NCBI GenBank assembly: GCA_012932295.1
Contig: JAAONU010000001.1
Coordinates: forward strand, 52,611,134 to 52,675,133
Reading direction: 5' to 3'
Source: Cyclina sinensis
Taxonomy: Eukaryota; Mollusca; Bivalvia; Venerida; Veneridae
DNA: 64,000 nt
Part shown: positions 49,386 through 62,410 of the stretch, piece after piece
Numbering within the stretch: position 1 is the stretch's first letter
Layout of the letters: the number at the start of each line of letters is the position of its first letter
Notes under the pieces: generated by a model
Databases searched by the model: none
What the model saw: only the letters and a program-made list of their open reading frames with translations
Told to the model about the DNA's origin: nothing
Made by a program: the position numbers and the translations under genes

Positions 49386-49749
49386 CCTTCGGTTCAATTT
49401 TGAAAACATTGCATGACGGTTCGAGGCAGCAAAGAGTGAAAACCAAAAACACAGGTACATAACATGATCAAGACAAACTCTACATTGCAGTGTCTGTGAC
49501 TTGTGTTACTCATTTTAATTATTTTAAATATTTTTTTATGTGTGCTATTGTTTTCCAGTGTGTTTTTTCATTAATGAATTCTTCATTTTTCTTTTTGTGT
49601 TTCCTGCTTACTTAACTTTTAAAATCATGAAAAAGCAAATTTTGATACAAAAATGAAAGGTTGCAGAAAACATGTTAACGTTATTTTGATTAAATTTTAT
49701 TACTATCCAATTGTTATAAGAATTATACGAACTTCTCTCTTCATTGTTT

Positions 49750-49830
49750 TTTTTTATAATTATAATGTTTATCGTTATTATTATCATCATAACCATCATC
49801 ATCAACATTATTATTATTGTTATTGTTTTT
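49750..49830. repeat. ATT/ATC trinucleotide repeats
   Basis: Mixed TTATTATCATCATAACCATCATC and TTATTATTATTG units. The counterpart lies in spacer B near 59683-59720. Confidence 0.85.
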
Positions 49831-50149
49831 CTTCTATTTCAACTTCTGCTGTAACTATTATGTGCTTTTATTTTTTGTTATTGTTCCAATCATTCTAAAA
49901 AGATTAAAATTTGTAATGCCATTACCATAAATAAACTATCATAGCCATTTTCATTCCTAGAATAATTTATAACATCTACCTTCGGTGTTATCATCATTAA
50001 CTTTTTCTTTTTTTATCTATTTATTTATTATATATATCAAAATATGCATAATTATTTGTTAATTATGATAATTATAACATATCATTTTTTATTTTATCAT
50101 TATTATTATTATCATTAATTCGGTAATTTAAAACATTCTGAATAATATC

Positions 50150-53100
50150 CTAACACGACCAAAAAAAAGGACAAGACAAAATAAAAAACAAAAGAAAGAC
50201 AACAATGATAAAATAACTGCAATCTTTACAACTATCAAAAAAACTTTAAACTGCAACGAGATCGTGAACAAAACATATCATAACATAACAACAATGACAA
50301 CACTACGACAAAAAAGGCCATAATGACAAAACGACAACCATAACCCTACAACCACTGTGATGCCAAGACAAGAAAAAAAGACCACTAAACCTAATACGCC
50401 AACATGACCAAGCAAACACTACTGTAACCAATGCGATGTCAAGGTATTAACACACACGACAAATAAGACAAACATGTCACCAAAACAAAGAAACACTATG
50501 ACTGTCAAGACTTTTACGACACCATGTTACAGAAATACTAAGACCACTGAGATCACGACATCCGAAACGTCTCGACCACATACACCATAACAACATCACG
50601 GTCACAAGAATAGACGAAACATCAGGAAAATCAAAAGAAACAAACCTAACCATATATTCGGACCATTGAGACAAATTCGACAAAACTACTATCGAAAACA
50701 TCGACTAGAAATCATGAACAATTGTGGCTTCAATACAAACAAGATCCGAAAACAAGGAAACGAGTCGCAAACAGAACATTACGCACCAAAAACACAAAGA
50801 TCGATGCAAAACAACGACAACCGAAACAGTTTGCTGAAACACCATTTAGACACAGCAAACACAAATATTAAAAACAACAAGACACAACCAACATCAAAAC
50901 AAATCAGAAGAAGAGCATTATGAAACCGCAGAAACCAAGAACGATACGACATCATCAAAACAAGTCGCAAAAATAAAATGACAACACCGCAAAAATCAGG
51001 ACTGAAACGACACAATGACAACAGAAACACTTTCAAATAAGTCCATTATGACAACGTTTACACCAAGACCGGTAAGACACAATGACAAACGAAACACTTC
51101 GCAATAAGACCATCACAACACTGCAAAGACCAGAATAAAACTAAATAACAGATCTCAAAACCACATGCAAAAATATCGATGTGAAGCCTCGTCCATCAAA
51201 TTAAGTCGCAATAAGAACTTTATGACATCAAAAACACAAAGATCGATACGAAGAAACAACAATCAAAAGAAGTCGCAAAGGAGCAATACAAAACGGTAAC
51301 CATTGAAGAAAAGTGCAAAAAGCCCATTACGAAACTGCCAACATCAAGATCGTTACGACACAAAGACCATCCACACCTTTCACTATTTTCCTTTTACTAC
51401 ACAAACACAAAGTCTAATACGACACAAAAGCCATCGAAATAAAGCGTCATGACACAACACTGCAAACACTAAAATGGAAACGACACAAAGACCGTTTAAA
51501 CAATACGCAATAAGACAAGTGTGATTTCCAAACACCAAGTTCGATACGACACAACGGCCACCTAAACATTTTGCAATTACACCAGTATGACTCTACAAAC
51601 ACTTAGACTGATAGGGCACAACGATCATCGAAACAATTCATAAGAAGACCAGAACGACACTGCAAACACTATGATCGAAACACTTCGCAATAAGATTATA
51701 TCGACAACGCAAGCGACGAGATCAAAACGACATGATTACAATACAAATGTTTCGGATTAGATCATTACAACAATACAAACACCAAAATAGGTACGACATA
51801 ACCACCAAAATAAATACAAATAAGAAGATTACGTCACCCCATACTTCAAGATCAAAAGAAAACAATACAATCGAAATCCTTTGAAACAATATAATAACAA
51901 CATCGCAGAGTGAGACACAAAGACCGATAAGACACAGCGACTATCTTTAAGATAGATACAACAAAACGACAATCGAAACGCTAAGCAAAATAGCATAGAT
52001 ACACTGCAAACACCAAGATCGATTCGACAAAATGACCGTCAAACAAATTGAAATAAGTCAACAACGACACAGGAACACTAAGACTGATAAGACAAAACAC
52101 TTACTTCGAAAAAAACAACATTATGACACCGGAGACATCAAGATCGATAAAAAATCGACAATCGACTTTTTTTACAATAACACAATTGCAACACTGCAAA
52201 CACTAAGAGTGATACAATACAACGTCCATCGAAACACTTCGCAATCACCCGCCATAACATTTCGCAAATAGACCATTACGACAAATGATAAGACACAACA
52301 ACTATCGACACATTTCCAAATAAGACCACAACAAAAAACCACAACACAGCAAACACCAAAGCAAATAAAAAAACACCGGAACATTTTGCAATAGGGGTAT
52401 AACGACACTGCAAACACCAATACCGATAAAACACAACAATCATCGAAACACTTCAAAGTAAGACTGTAAGACCATTACAAGACAACGACTATCAAAACGC
52501 GATGAATAATAACCAACAACTTAAACAATACAGAGACCGATACCACAATATGTCAACCTTAACAATTTGCAATAGTACGACACTGCCAACAAATAAATCG
52601 AAATGACACGACCATTGACACAGTCCGTAATAAGACCATACCAAACACCAAAATCGATACGAGTCAACGAACATCGAAACGATTCTAAAGAAAACCAGTG
52701 CGACACTGCAAACACGAAGGTCGACTCCACACAACATCCTTCGAAACACTGCGCAATTAGACCATTACGAATCTTCACACATAAGAATCGATACGACACA
52801 ACGACCATCAAATCACTTTGCAAAAAGACTATTACGACATTGCAAACACAAATATAGAAAAAACAAAATTGCAAAACTTTGCACTAAGACCATTTCTACA
52901 CGGCAAAATATAAAATCGATAGAACAAAATGACAATTATAACAATCAGTAATATAACCGGGGCAACACTGAAGACACCAAGTTCGATACCATACAGCAAA
53001 CATCGAAACAATTTTCAATAAGACCATAACCAGACTGAAAACACCAAGATCGATACAATACGACGAACATCGAAAAAAATTGACCTGTACGACACTGCAA

Positions 53101-54195
53101 ACACAAAGGTCGATTTCACACAACTAATTCTCAATAGCACCATAACGACACCGCAAACAAAAGACCGTTAACAAAGAAACACTTCGTAAGAAGACTACAA
53201 CGACACTGCAAACACAAAGATTGAAACGACACAACAACCATAAAGACAAAGCAACATACCCAACTACGAAACGCAAATACCTAAATCAATACAAACCAAC
53301 GACCATTGAAACAATGCGCAATTAGTCCATTACGAATCTGCAAACAGGAAGATCGATACGACAGAACGATATTGAATCACTTTGCAATAAGACTACTGCG
53401 AACATGCAAACGCAAATGTAAATGAATGATAAGAAATATTTAAAAAATTCGCACCAAGATCATTTCGACACTGCAGACATTAACATCGATAGCACAAAAC
53501 GACAAGCATTACAACTGGCAATAAACCGGTACGACACTAAAGATACCATAAGTCGAGATAACACTATTACGAAACTGCAAACAGAGATCGACACGACACG
53601 ATGAACATCGAAACAAGTCCGAATAAGACGACAATGATACAGCAAACATCAAAAGATATACGACACAACAATCATCGTTAAAATTCGCAAAAAGATCATA
53701 TCGACACCGTAAACAACAAGACCGATAAGACACAATTACCATCGAATATTACTTTGCAATAAGACCTTTACGACAATAAAAATACTAGGATTGATACGAC
53801 ACAACGACTATCGAGACACTTCGCTATAAGACAAGTACGATGCTGCCAACAAAAAAATTGAAACGACACAATGACCATCGAAATATATTGCAGAGGGACC
53901 AAAACGACACTGCAAAGACAGAAACCGATTCGACACAACGACCATGACAACTCTACGGAATAAGACAATAACCACACTGCAAACACCAAGACCGTTATGA
54001 AACAACGCCTTTTCGAACCAAATCGAAATAATGCCATTCAGACAATACAATAATACCATTACGTCGCTGCAAATACCAAAATCGATATTGTAGAATGGAC
54101 ATCGAAACACGTCGTAATAAGACAATTTGGAGATTGTAAACAAAAAGGATCGGTACGCGTAAACAACGATCCAAATATTTATGCAATCAGGAAGA
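50150..54195. repeat. 67-bp minisatellite, block 2 (diverged part)
   Basis: The same minisatellite family as block 1. The first 270 bases are transitional (A-rich, with CACTGTGATGCCAAGACAAG) and match 60058-60340 closely, showing a shared origin. Segments 52862-53010 and 53440-54190 also match 62858-63010 and 63165-63990 base for base apart from substitutions and small indels. Most single units are well diverged from each other. Confidence 0.9.
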
Positions 54196-55190
54196 CATTA
54201 AACATTAAGATTGATACGACACAACGACCTTCGAAATAAGTTCCAATAAGACCATCACGACACATTTAACACTAAGATCGATACGACACAACGACCATCA
54301 AAAAAAGGTCCAATAAGACCATCCCGACACATTAAACATTAAGATTGATACAACACAGCTACCATCGAAATAAGGTCCAATAAGACCATCACGACACATT
54401 TAATACTAAGATCAATACGTCACAACGACCATCAAAATTAGACCCAATTAGACCATCACGACACATTTAACACTAAGATCGATACGATACAACGACCATC
54501 AAAATAAGGTCGAATAAAACCATCCTGACATATTTAACACTAAGATCAATACGACACAACGTCCATTAAAATAAGACCCAATAAGACCATCACCACCATT
54601 GAACACTAAGATCGATACGACACAACGTCCATCGAAATAAAGCCCAATAACACCATCCTGACACATTTAACACTAAGGTCGATACGACACAACAACCATC
54701 AAAATTAAGCCAAATATGACCATCCTGACACATTTAACACTAAGATCGAAACGGCATAACGACCATCCAAATAAGGTTGAATAAAACCATCCTGACACAT
54801 TTAACACTAGATCGATACGATACAACGACCATCAAAATAAGGTCCAATAAGACCATCTCCACACATTTTACACTAAGATCAATACGACACAACGACCATC
54901 AAAAATTAGACCCAATAAGACCATCACGACACAATTAACACTAAGATCGATATGTCACAACGACCATCAAAATAAGGTCGAATAAGACCATCCTGACACA
55001 TTTAATACTAAGATCAATACGACACAATGTCCATTAAAATAAGAACCAATAAGACCATCACGACACATTTTACACTAAGATCGATGCGACCATCGAAATA
55101 AGGTCCAATAAGACCATCCAAACACATTAAACACTAAGATCGATACGACAAAGCAACCATCGAAAAAAATACACACAAAAACACAATAAG
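54196..55190. repeat. Homogenised 67-bp array within block 2
   Basis: About 14-15 near-identical units with steps of exactly 67 bases in the part measured (ACCATC at 54251, 54318, 54385 and 54452). Each unit contains GACACATTTAACACTAAGAT, CGATACGACACAACGACCAT and AAATAAGGTCCAATAAGACC. TTTAACACTAAG replaces the GCAAACACCAAG of the diverged copies. Higher similarity between neighbours than to the rest of block 2 indicates recent local amplification. Confidence 0.92.
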
Positions 55191-56320
55191 CAAAAAACGA
55201 CTTGTATGTTATCACAAGCATCAAAACACCACGTGCATGAACACCATTACGACACAATTATGATTAACAACCTTTCAACTATCATAAAATATTTTATTCA
55301 AAACTGCCATACATGGATATATTTTTTCACTGATCTAATTTACTATATTATCTTTTAAATCAAGTGTTTGTTTTCATAGTTTTCATATTAATTTAATTTG
55401 ATTGTTGTATCCAATGTCTTAGGACTGAAGATTTGAGGATTTCTTTCATTTTATAAAATTAATCATCACTAATTTCACATCATAACTCTATTACATTTGT
55501 TAATATCTTTATTTGTGAAGAACTTAAGAAGTTTTATCATTTATAATACAAGTGTTAGTATCATTAAAATATCATTTTCATTTAAAACGTTTGCTGCTGT
55601 TGGTATTACTATCATTATTTTGCATTATTCTATAATTTATTTTCATCATCATCGTCATATTTTATAACATGTATAACATTAAGTATAATATTTTCACTTA
55701 ATACAATAAAAGATAATTCATAAAAAGTCAACCTTTTTTCATAATGAAAACCGAACAAAGGATTTCAAGATAAGGTATCTTGCTTTGTTTTTATTTCTAT
55801 TTTCTAAAGAATCAATCGTAAGTATTTCTTACAACGTCTTCTTTAATTATCGCTTACATAAATGTTAATAAGTCTTCAAGATCATGATAATTATTGCTAT
55901 TAATTTTCTTTATTTTCATTGTTTTTGCTGTTTTAAATATGTAACTGCTGTTTTTAAATACTTTGTTTTCCATTAAAATATAGTTTTCCATAGGTTTACA
56001 TTATAATACTCTTTGATTGTTTTGTTAAAAGATTTTTCCCGTACATCAATATTTTCTACTGAAAAATACTTCCGGACTGACAAAAATGATCAAGCTGACG
56101 GTTTCCAACAAACTAAACTCAAAGTATTTTTTTTATTATTTTCATTAATCTTTTAAGACGTAAATATTGGATTAATATCTAAATTCATGTAAGTTTTGCT
56201 TAAGAATATAACAAAATTGATTAAGAAGGCTTAAACTACACTTGTTATTTTAATAGAAGCAAGGTTTCATAAATTTAAACCATTAGTATTTATTTTACAC
56301 AAGGGCGATCAATGATCAAA
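55191..56320. other. AT-rich left part of spacer B
   Basis: The minisatellite ends at about 55260. The remainder is AT-rich with CATCATCATCGTC-type triplet runs near 55650 and no gene. From about 56230, the sequence around TTTAAACCATTAGTATTTAT matches spacer A at 47562-47625. Confidence 0.6.
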
Positions 56321-57212
56321 TGTGTCGCCTGATGACAGCCAATTCAACAGTAGTATTGAGAGGTGATTGGACAGTTTGTAGGCTAAAACGCTTTTTTATT
56401 CATGGGCCATAACTCAGCCAAATATCATTCAACCAAAAAACCTGTAAGACATGCGCATGTACTTGATGTAACAGAACAATCATGTAACATTTCATTTAAA
56501 TTGCTTTAGCAGTATAAGAGTAGTAGTCCGGCCAAACTTTAAAAATAAAAATCATAAAAGGGCCATAACTCTGACAAAAATCATTGAACCGGAAAATGCT
56601 GACGACATGCACAACTAGACTTGGTACTGATCATTCCTGTAAAGCTTGGATGAAATCGCACCAGTAGTTTCTGAGGAGTAGTCCGGACAAGTTTTGTGAC
56701 GGACAGACAGACGGACTGACGGAAGTGATCCCTATATGTCATGCCTACATTTTTGCATGTCGCAGCTACTGTGAAGCCTGCAACGCAAAATTCATTTTTC
56801 GGCCAAAACGACTTTTTCATTCAAGGGCCAAAACTCAGCCAAAAATCTTTCAGCCGAAAAACCCGTCAGAAATGCGCAAGTACTTGGGGTACTGATCAAT
56901 TCTGTAAAATTTCATTCAAATTTCTATAGCAGTATAAGTTAGAGAAGTAGTCCGGACAAACTTTAAAAATAAAAATCATAAAAGGGCCATAACTCTCACA
57001 ATCATTATACTGGAAAATGTCGACGATATGCACAACTAGACTTGGTACTGATCATTCGTGTAAAGTTTGGATGAAATCGCATCAGTAGTTTCTGAGGAGT
57101 AGTCCGGACAAGTTTTGTGACGGACGGACAGACGGACGGACGGACAGAAGGACAGACAGACGACGGAGAAGTGATCCCTATATGTCGCGGCTACTTCGTA
57201 GCAGGCGACACA
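56321..57212. mobile_element. TIR-bounded repeat element, TGTGTCGCC ends
   Basis: TGTGTCGCCTG (56321-56331) and CAGGCGACACA (57202-57212) are perfect 11-base inverted ends. The interior consists of two copies of a 421-base unit (GGGCCATAACTCAGCC at 56404, GGGCCAAAACTCAGCC at 56825). Each unit is made of two half-repeats about 156-158 bases apart (GGCCATAACT at 56405/56561, and 56826/56984). Each 421-base unit ends in GACGGACAGACAGACGG-type runs and GTGATCCCTATATGTC. The terminus is shared with the element at 17073. No coding capacity; absent from the equivalent place in spacer A. Confidence 0.65.
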
Positions 57213-57489
57213 AAAATTAAAGATGACGGTCAGAATTTCTTTTTTCTGGTATTTAAGTTACCTCCTGTTTACAAAAACTTATCACATGGACATGTTCGAA
57301 AAAAGAAACATTCTACCTTGAAGTGACAGACAGCAGTCCCCAACCGACGACACCACTCATTGACTGCCTCACTGACGAGTCATCTTCGCCAACCTGATAA
57401 GAATATATCAATTATTTAAGCACCTATATAAATATTTATAAATAAGACAAAATATATTAACTCTATATAATCCATCAATTCAAATGCAA

Positions 57490-57970
57490 TTAAAGGGATA
57501 CACAGGCAAACGAGTGCCTAAAAAATTAAAACTGATATTATTTGCTCAAATCACGTTCAATATGAAGAACTTTAAATTCACAGTACGTTTGTAGTGAAAT
57601 GCAGGCTTGAACGTAAATATTTGAACGTTCTTTAACAAAAAGTTAAACGTGAACGAAATCACCGAGTTATTTTCAAATAGGTCACGTGACAAAAACAACC
57701 TATCGTCGTTTCTCTTGGGTTGTTTTTGCCGTAGATCACGTGACAGGAACTTCAACTGTCCAATCATTCACTGCGAAATTTAGCGCGAAATCTAAATTTT
57801 CTATCTAGACCCACGTGGGTTAAGATAGGAAACCACCCGATTTTTCATTTAAAAAGAGGAAATCTTTGTTACTGGGACAGATCATTGTATTTATTTCGAT
57901 CACATTTATAGTAAATTCATAGAATGAATGAGTAAGAAAGCATATTTTTTTTGCCTGTATATTCCTTTAA
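57490..57970. mobile_element. TTAA-flanked MITE (piggyBac-like), copy B only
   Basis: TTAA (57490-57493) followed by AGGGATACACAGGCAAA, and TTTGCCTGTATATTCCT followed by TTAA (57967-57970). The 17-base inverted ends match at 15 positions. The interior of 473 bases encodes nothing and includes an inner inverted pair (GTCACGTGACAAAAACAACC near 57681 against GGTTGTTTTTGCCGTAGATCACGTGAC near 57718) and a CCCACGTGGG palindrome. The homologous place in spacer A (about 48460) lacks it, so it inserted after the duplication. Confidence 0.82.
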
Positions 57971-60057
57971 AAGTTTCCAACATATCTATAATTTATTATA
58001 CATCAATCGGCAAAAGATATGTCGACGTTGTTATTCAACATATATAGCTTTTAGCCATACGAACCCTATAGTCAGAGTAGTTCAACTAAAGGTATAAGGT
58101 CCACATTGCCTAACCTCCACTGTGAAGAGTACTCAATTTATTAATTTACAGCCTATTCGCTGAAACGTATGTATTCAAACCCGACTCGAACCAATTTGTT
58201 CTGTTCTTTTCTTCTTTTTTTAAAGACAAAACTTTAATTGAAATTAAATTAAACTTATTCATATTAATCTAAATACTTTATCTCCAATATCTTAAGATGT
58301 ACCTTAGATTTGTATTAAGTTTCACCAGGTTAGCTCTTATGCTTTTAGGAATACGCCAGCACAGTTTAAGGCAGTAAGACATACAGACGAATTTACAGAT
58401 AGGAAAAAAGATATCATGAGAAATATCGAGGACTCATTATTACTTAGAATGCGTGATATTCTATACTTCCTCTTAAAGCATTTAAAAAATCTCAGTATTT
58501 AATGACCAAATACTTTTCTAAGTTCATTATCTTGACGCCTTGTTCATCAACTAATTATTTCGAGATGTAAATGTATAAAACAAAAGACGTCAGGATTTTT
58601 AATATCTGTCACTATTGTAACAAACAGAAGTGCCATTAGAAGGGAATTATTGAGCTGGTTCAATGTAACCCAACATTTGAATTTTGGCAATGTTTATAAC
58701 AGTCCACATAAAACAATACAAAAAAAACTCTAGAACTTATGTTTCAGAAAAGTAGAGGTTTAATGTATTTCTTTTATTATTTATATCGATGTTAAACAAG
58801 CTATCTTAAGTTACCTTTAAACACCTCGTTGATAATTGGAGTTTAAAACGAAAGAAAAAATTTAAGGCTCAGAAACTAAGCTATTTTCTCCATAGATGTT
58901 GCCATAAAAACTAGAAAAGTCATCGTTTAGCACGACCCTCTCGCAAACCGTCAGGTTTTAATTTTTGTTCAAATATTGTATGAATAAGGACGGCAAAGTT
59001 AAAAGAAAACAGAAAGCAATACCTTTAACTGAGACAGCAGACATTGTGCCAGTTCTGTAAGTCAAGGCCCGTCTCGAAAACACCATTGTCGGGAAAATCC
59101 AGCTTTACAATATTCCATGCCTGAAATAGTGTTTTCTCTTGGTGCACTCCTCTTTCTCCGTTGGCCCTGAAATATAAAAATCAAAGACAGAAAACAGAAG
59201 AAAAATAAATATTGTACGGCAACCTTAACAATATATGATAAAAAATGACCAATAAGATAGGCGATGTATTCTTGAATATGCTTCCTATTAAATGTGAAGC
59301 TTTTTCAGACAAAAGTATGATACTTACATCGAACACATGGCATGATGGTTTAAGACAGCAGAAGAGTGAAAAGAAGCACATGGGTACAGGTACAAGGATC
59401 AAAACTCTCACCATTAAGACAAACTCTACATTTTAGTGTCTGCGACTTTTATTACTCATTGTAGTTATTTTAAATGATTGATTTCCGATGTCTGTTTTCC
59501 ATATGTCTTCCAGCGTCATTAATTTCTTCACTTTTCAATTTGTTATTTATATTTTAAAAACTTGAAAAGGCAAACTTTAATATACTAATGAAATGCTGCA
59601 GGAATCATTTTTATGTTATTTTGATTTATTACTATTTTGGTTGTTTAAAGCATAACACGAACATTTTTCTTCATTATTAGATTTCATCATCATCATCATC
59701 ATCATTATCATCATCAATCTTATTATAATTAAAACTTCTACAATAACTGTTTAGTGCTTTTATTTTTGGTTATTTTTGCAATTCTTCTAAAAGAATAATC
59801 ATTTTAATGCCATTACAGGAAAAAATCTATTAAACAATTTTCAGTCTCAGAATGATTTATAACATCCATATTCACCGTTATCCTCATTTAAGTAATTTCT
59901 CATCATTATCAATTTACCTATAGCATATTATATTGAAGTAAGTATCATTAATGATTTAGTATTATATTTAAAACATGTATCATTTCCATTTCATCATTAT
60001 AACTTTTATTATTATTATTATCAGTATTATTATTATAAACTCACAGGTAATTTAGGC
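57971..60057. other. Right part of spacer B
   Basis: AT-rich and non-coding. From 59124 onward it is alignable to spacer A (49062 onward), including the GTTGGCCCTGAAATATA, GGCAACCTTAAC and ACAAACTCTACATT blocks, then the CAT triplet run at 59683-59718 and ATT runs at 59996-60036. The part 57971-59120 has little evident counterpart. The minus-strand frame 59181-59414 is a by-product. Confidence 0.7.
59683..59720. repeat. (CAT)n trinucleotide repeat
   Basis: About seven consecutive CAT units followed by interrupted ones; counterpart of the run near 49785-49810. Confidence 0.9.
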
Positions 60058-61689
60058 ATTTCTGAGTACTACTGATATCCTTCCACGACCAAAAAACAAT
60101 AAAACAAACAACAAGATAAAATAAAGCACAGAAAAGGACAACAATGATACAATTACTACAAATTTAACAACCATCACAGCGACAATCACAGAAACGTCAA
60201 CTGCAAAGAGATTATGAACAAAATATACCATTACATAATAACAATAACAACACCACGACAAAAAAGTCATAATGACATAACAACCATCAGAACTCTACGA
60301 CCACTGTGATGCCAAGACAAGAAAAACGACCACAAGACAAATACTTTAATTTGACCCCAGAAATATCACCGGCAAGGCAAAAATAAACACGAGGAACAAG
60401 ACAAACTCGTCACCAAGACACAGAAACAAACAGGACAAACAAGACTTTTACAACACCATGTTACAGAAACACTAGGAGCACTTAGATCAATACAACATCA
60501 CGACCAAAAACACCAAAACAATACGGCCATAAGGACTGATTATACGTCACGGCAACCAAACAATCAAACTACTTTACACTGAGATTACTGAGACAAATAC
60601 GACAACATGACTATCGAATTACTTTGTATAGTAACCATGAAACAATCACGACACCAATACCAAGAAGATCAAAAAGACATCTCCGAAACATTTCGACCTA
60701 TAAGACCACAAAGACCACAACAACAAGGATTGATGAAGCTTAACCATTAAAACCTATCGAAATAAAGATAATAAGATACTGCAAACACCAAGACCGATAC
60801 GACAAAACAAACATCAAACCAAGTAGCAATACGAACTTAACGGTATCACAATTACAGATACGACACAATAACCATCGAGACAAGTCGCAAAAACACCAAT
60901 ACGACACCACAAACACCAAGAAGTTACAAACCTGATACGGCATAACGATCATCGAAACAAATCACAACGACACCATTAAAACATCGCAAACAAAAACACT
61001 GCTAACATACCGACCATCGAAAAGAGTCGCAATAAGACCATAACGACACTGCAAACATCAAGATCGATACGACACAACGACAATCAACAAGTTACAATAA
61101 AACTATGAAGACACCACAAACACCAAGATCGAAACGATAGAAAGACCATCAAAACAAATTGAATACGGCCATTATGACATCACAAACACCATGACCAACA
61201 CGACTATTGAAACAATTTGCAATAAGGTACCGCAAACACAAAGACTGATGCGACACAATGACAATCGATGCAAGGTGCAATAAGAGCAAAACGACACCGA
61301 AAACAACAGGACCGAAATGACACAATGACCATTGAAACAAGTCAAAATAAGATAAACAGACACCGCAAACACCAAGACTGATACGACACAGCGTTCATCG
61401 AAACAGTACATATAAGTTGCAATACGAGCATAAAAACAAAAAAAAACACCAAGATCGATACAACACAACGACCATCAAAACAAGTAGCAATAAAAAAATA
61501 AACACGCCTTAATCAACAAGATCGATACACCATCACCACTGTCAAAAGAGATCAAAATTAGAGCATACCGATACTACAAACACCACAATTGACAGACACA
61601 ATGAAACAACGAAACAAGTGACAATTAGAACATAAAAACACAGCAAACACTAAGACCGATACCATACCACGGCTTTTTAAAAATGTCGC
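60058..61689. repeat. 67-bp minisatellite, block 3 (left, diverged)
   Basis: It opens with the same transitional sequence as block 2 (ACTGTGATGCCAAGACAAG at both), then degenerate 67-base units such as CACCAAGATCGATACGACAC and ACGACCATCAAAACAAGTAG. Minus-strand frames through it are repeat-derived. Confidence 0.9.
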
Positions 61690-62410
61690 AATAAAACCAT
61701 AAAGACACCGCATACGACACAGTGACCATCGAAACAAGTCGCAATAAGAGCATAAAGACAGCTGCATACGACACAATGACCATCGAAACAAGTAGCAATA
61801 AACGCTAAGCTTAAAGACACCGCATACGACACAATGACCATCGAACAAGTCGCAATAAAACCATAAAGACACCGCATATGACACAACGACCATCGAAACA
61901 AGTCGCAATAAAACCATAAAGACACCGCATTCGATACAATGACCATTGAAACAAGTCGCAATAAAACCATAAAGACACCGCATATGACACAATGACCATC
62001 GAAACAAGTCGCAATAAAAGTCAAAAGACACCGCATACGACACAATGACCATCGAAACAAGTCGCAATAAAAGTATAAAGACAGCTGCATACAACACAAT
62101 GACCATCGAAACAAGTCGCAATAAAAGTATAAAGACAGCTGCATACGACACAATGACCATCGACGCAAGTCGAAATAAAAGCCTAAAGACACCGCATACG
62201 ACACAATGACCATCGAAACAAGTCGCAATAAAAACCTAAAGACACCGCATATGACATAATGACCATCGAAACAAGTCGCAATAAACGCATCAAGACAGCT
62301 GCATACGACACAATGGCCATCAAAACAAGTCGCAATTAAAGCATAAAGACACCGCATACGACACAATGACCATCGAAACAAGTCGCAATAAGAGCATAAG
62401 GCTGCAATTC
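61690..62410. repeat. Homogenised 53-bp array (deletion derivative of the 67-bp unit)
   Basis: GACCATCGAAACAAGTCGC or a near copy starts at 61724, 61778, 61836, 61888, 61941, 61994, 62047, 62101, 62155, 62208, 62261, 62315 and 62368: steps of 52-58, mostly 53 or 54. Relative to the 67-base unit it lacks about 14 bases around AACACCAAGACCGAT, leaving CACCGCATACGACACAATGA. Two unit variants alternate, ACACCGCAT and ACAGCTGCAT. Neighbouring copies differ at very few positions, making this the youngest amplification in the window. Overlapping minus-strand frames of up to 261 codons arise purely from the repeat. Confidence 0.94.

Larger units (their letters stand above)
47521..50149. other. Spacer A between minisatellite blocks 1 and 2
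   Basis: AT-rich sequence homologous in segments to spacer B. Recognisable matches are near 47562-47625 (B 56249-56302), 48360-48460 (B 57355-57470), 49062-49210 (B 59124-59270, sharing GTTGGCCCTGAAATA and GGCAACCTTAAC) and 49470-50149 (B 59420-60057). It contains a 154-bp tandem repeat, a TTCA run and trinucleotide repeats, and no recognisable gene. Confidence 0.8.

Noticed and set aside
56581..57326. Frames on both strands containing VCLSVTKLV- or TDGQTDGRTEGQTD-type peptides
   Set aside because: They translate the GACGGACAGACAGACGG tails of a dispersed repeat.
61690..62410. A CRISPR array, because of regular repeats with short variable parts
   Set aside because: Units are contiguous tandem copies with no unique spacers, and the context is a eukaryotic genome with no cas genes.
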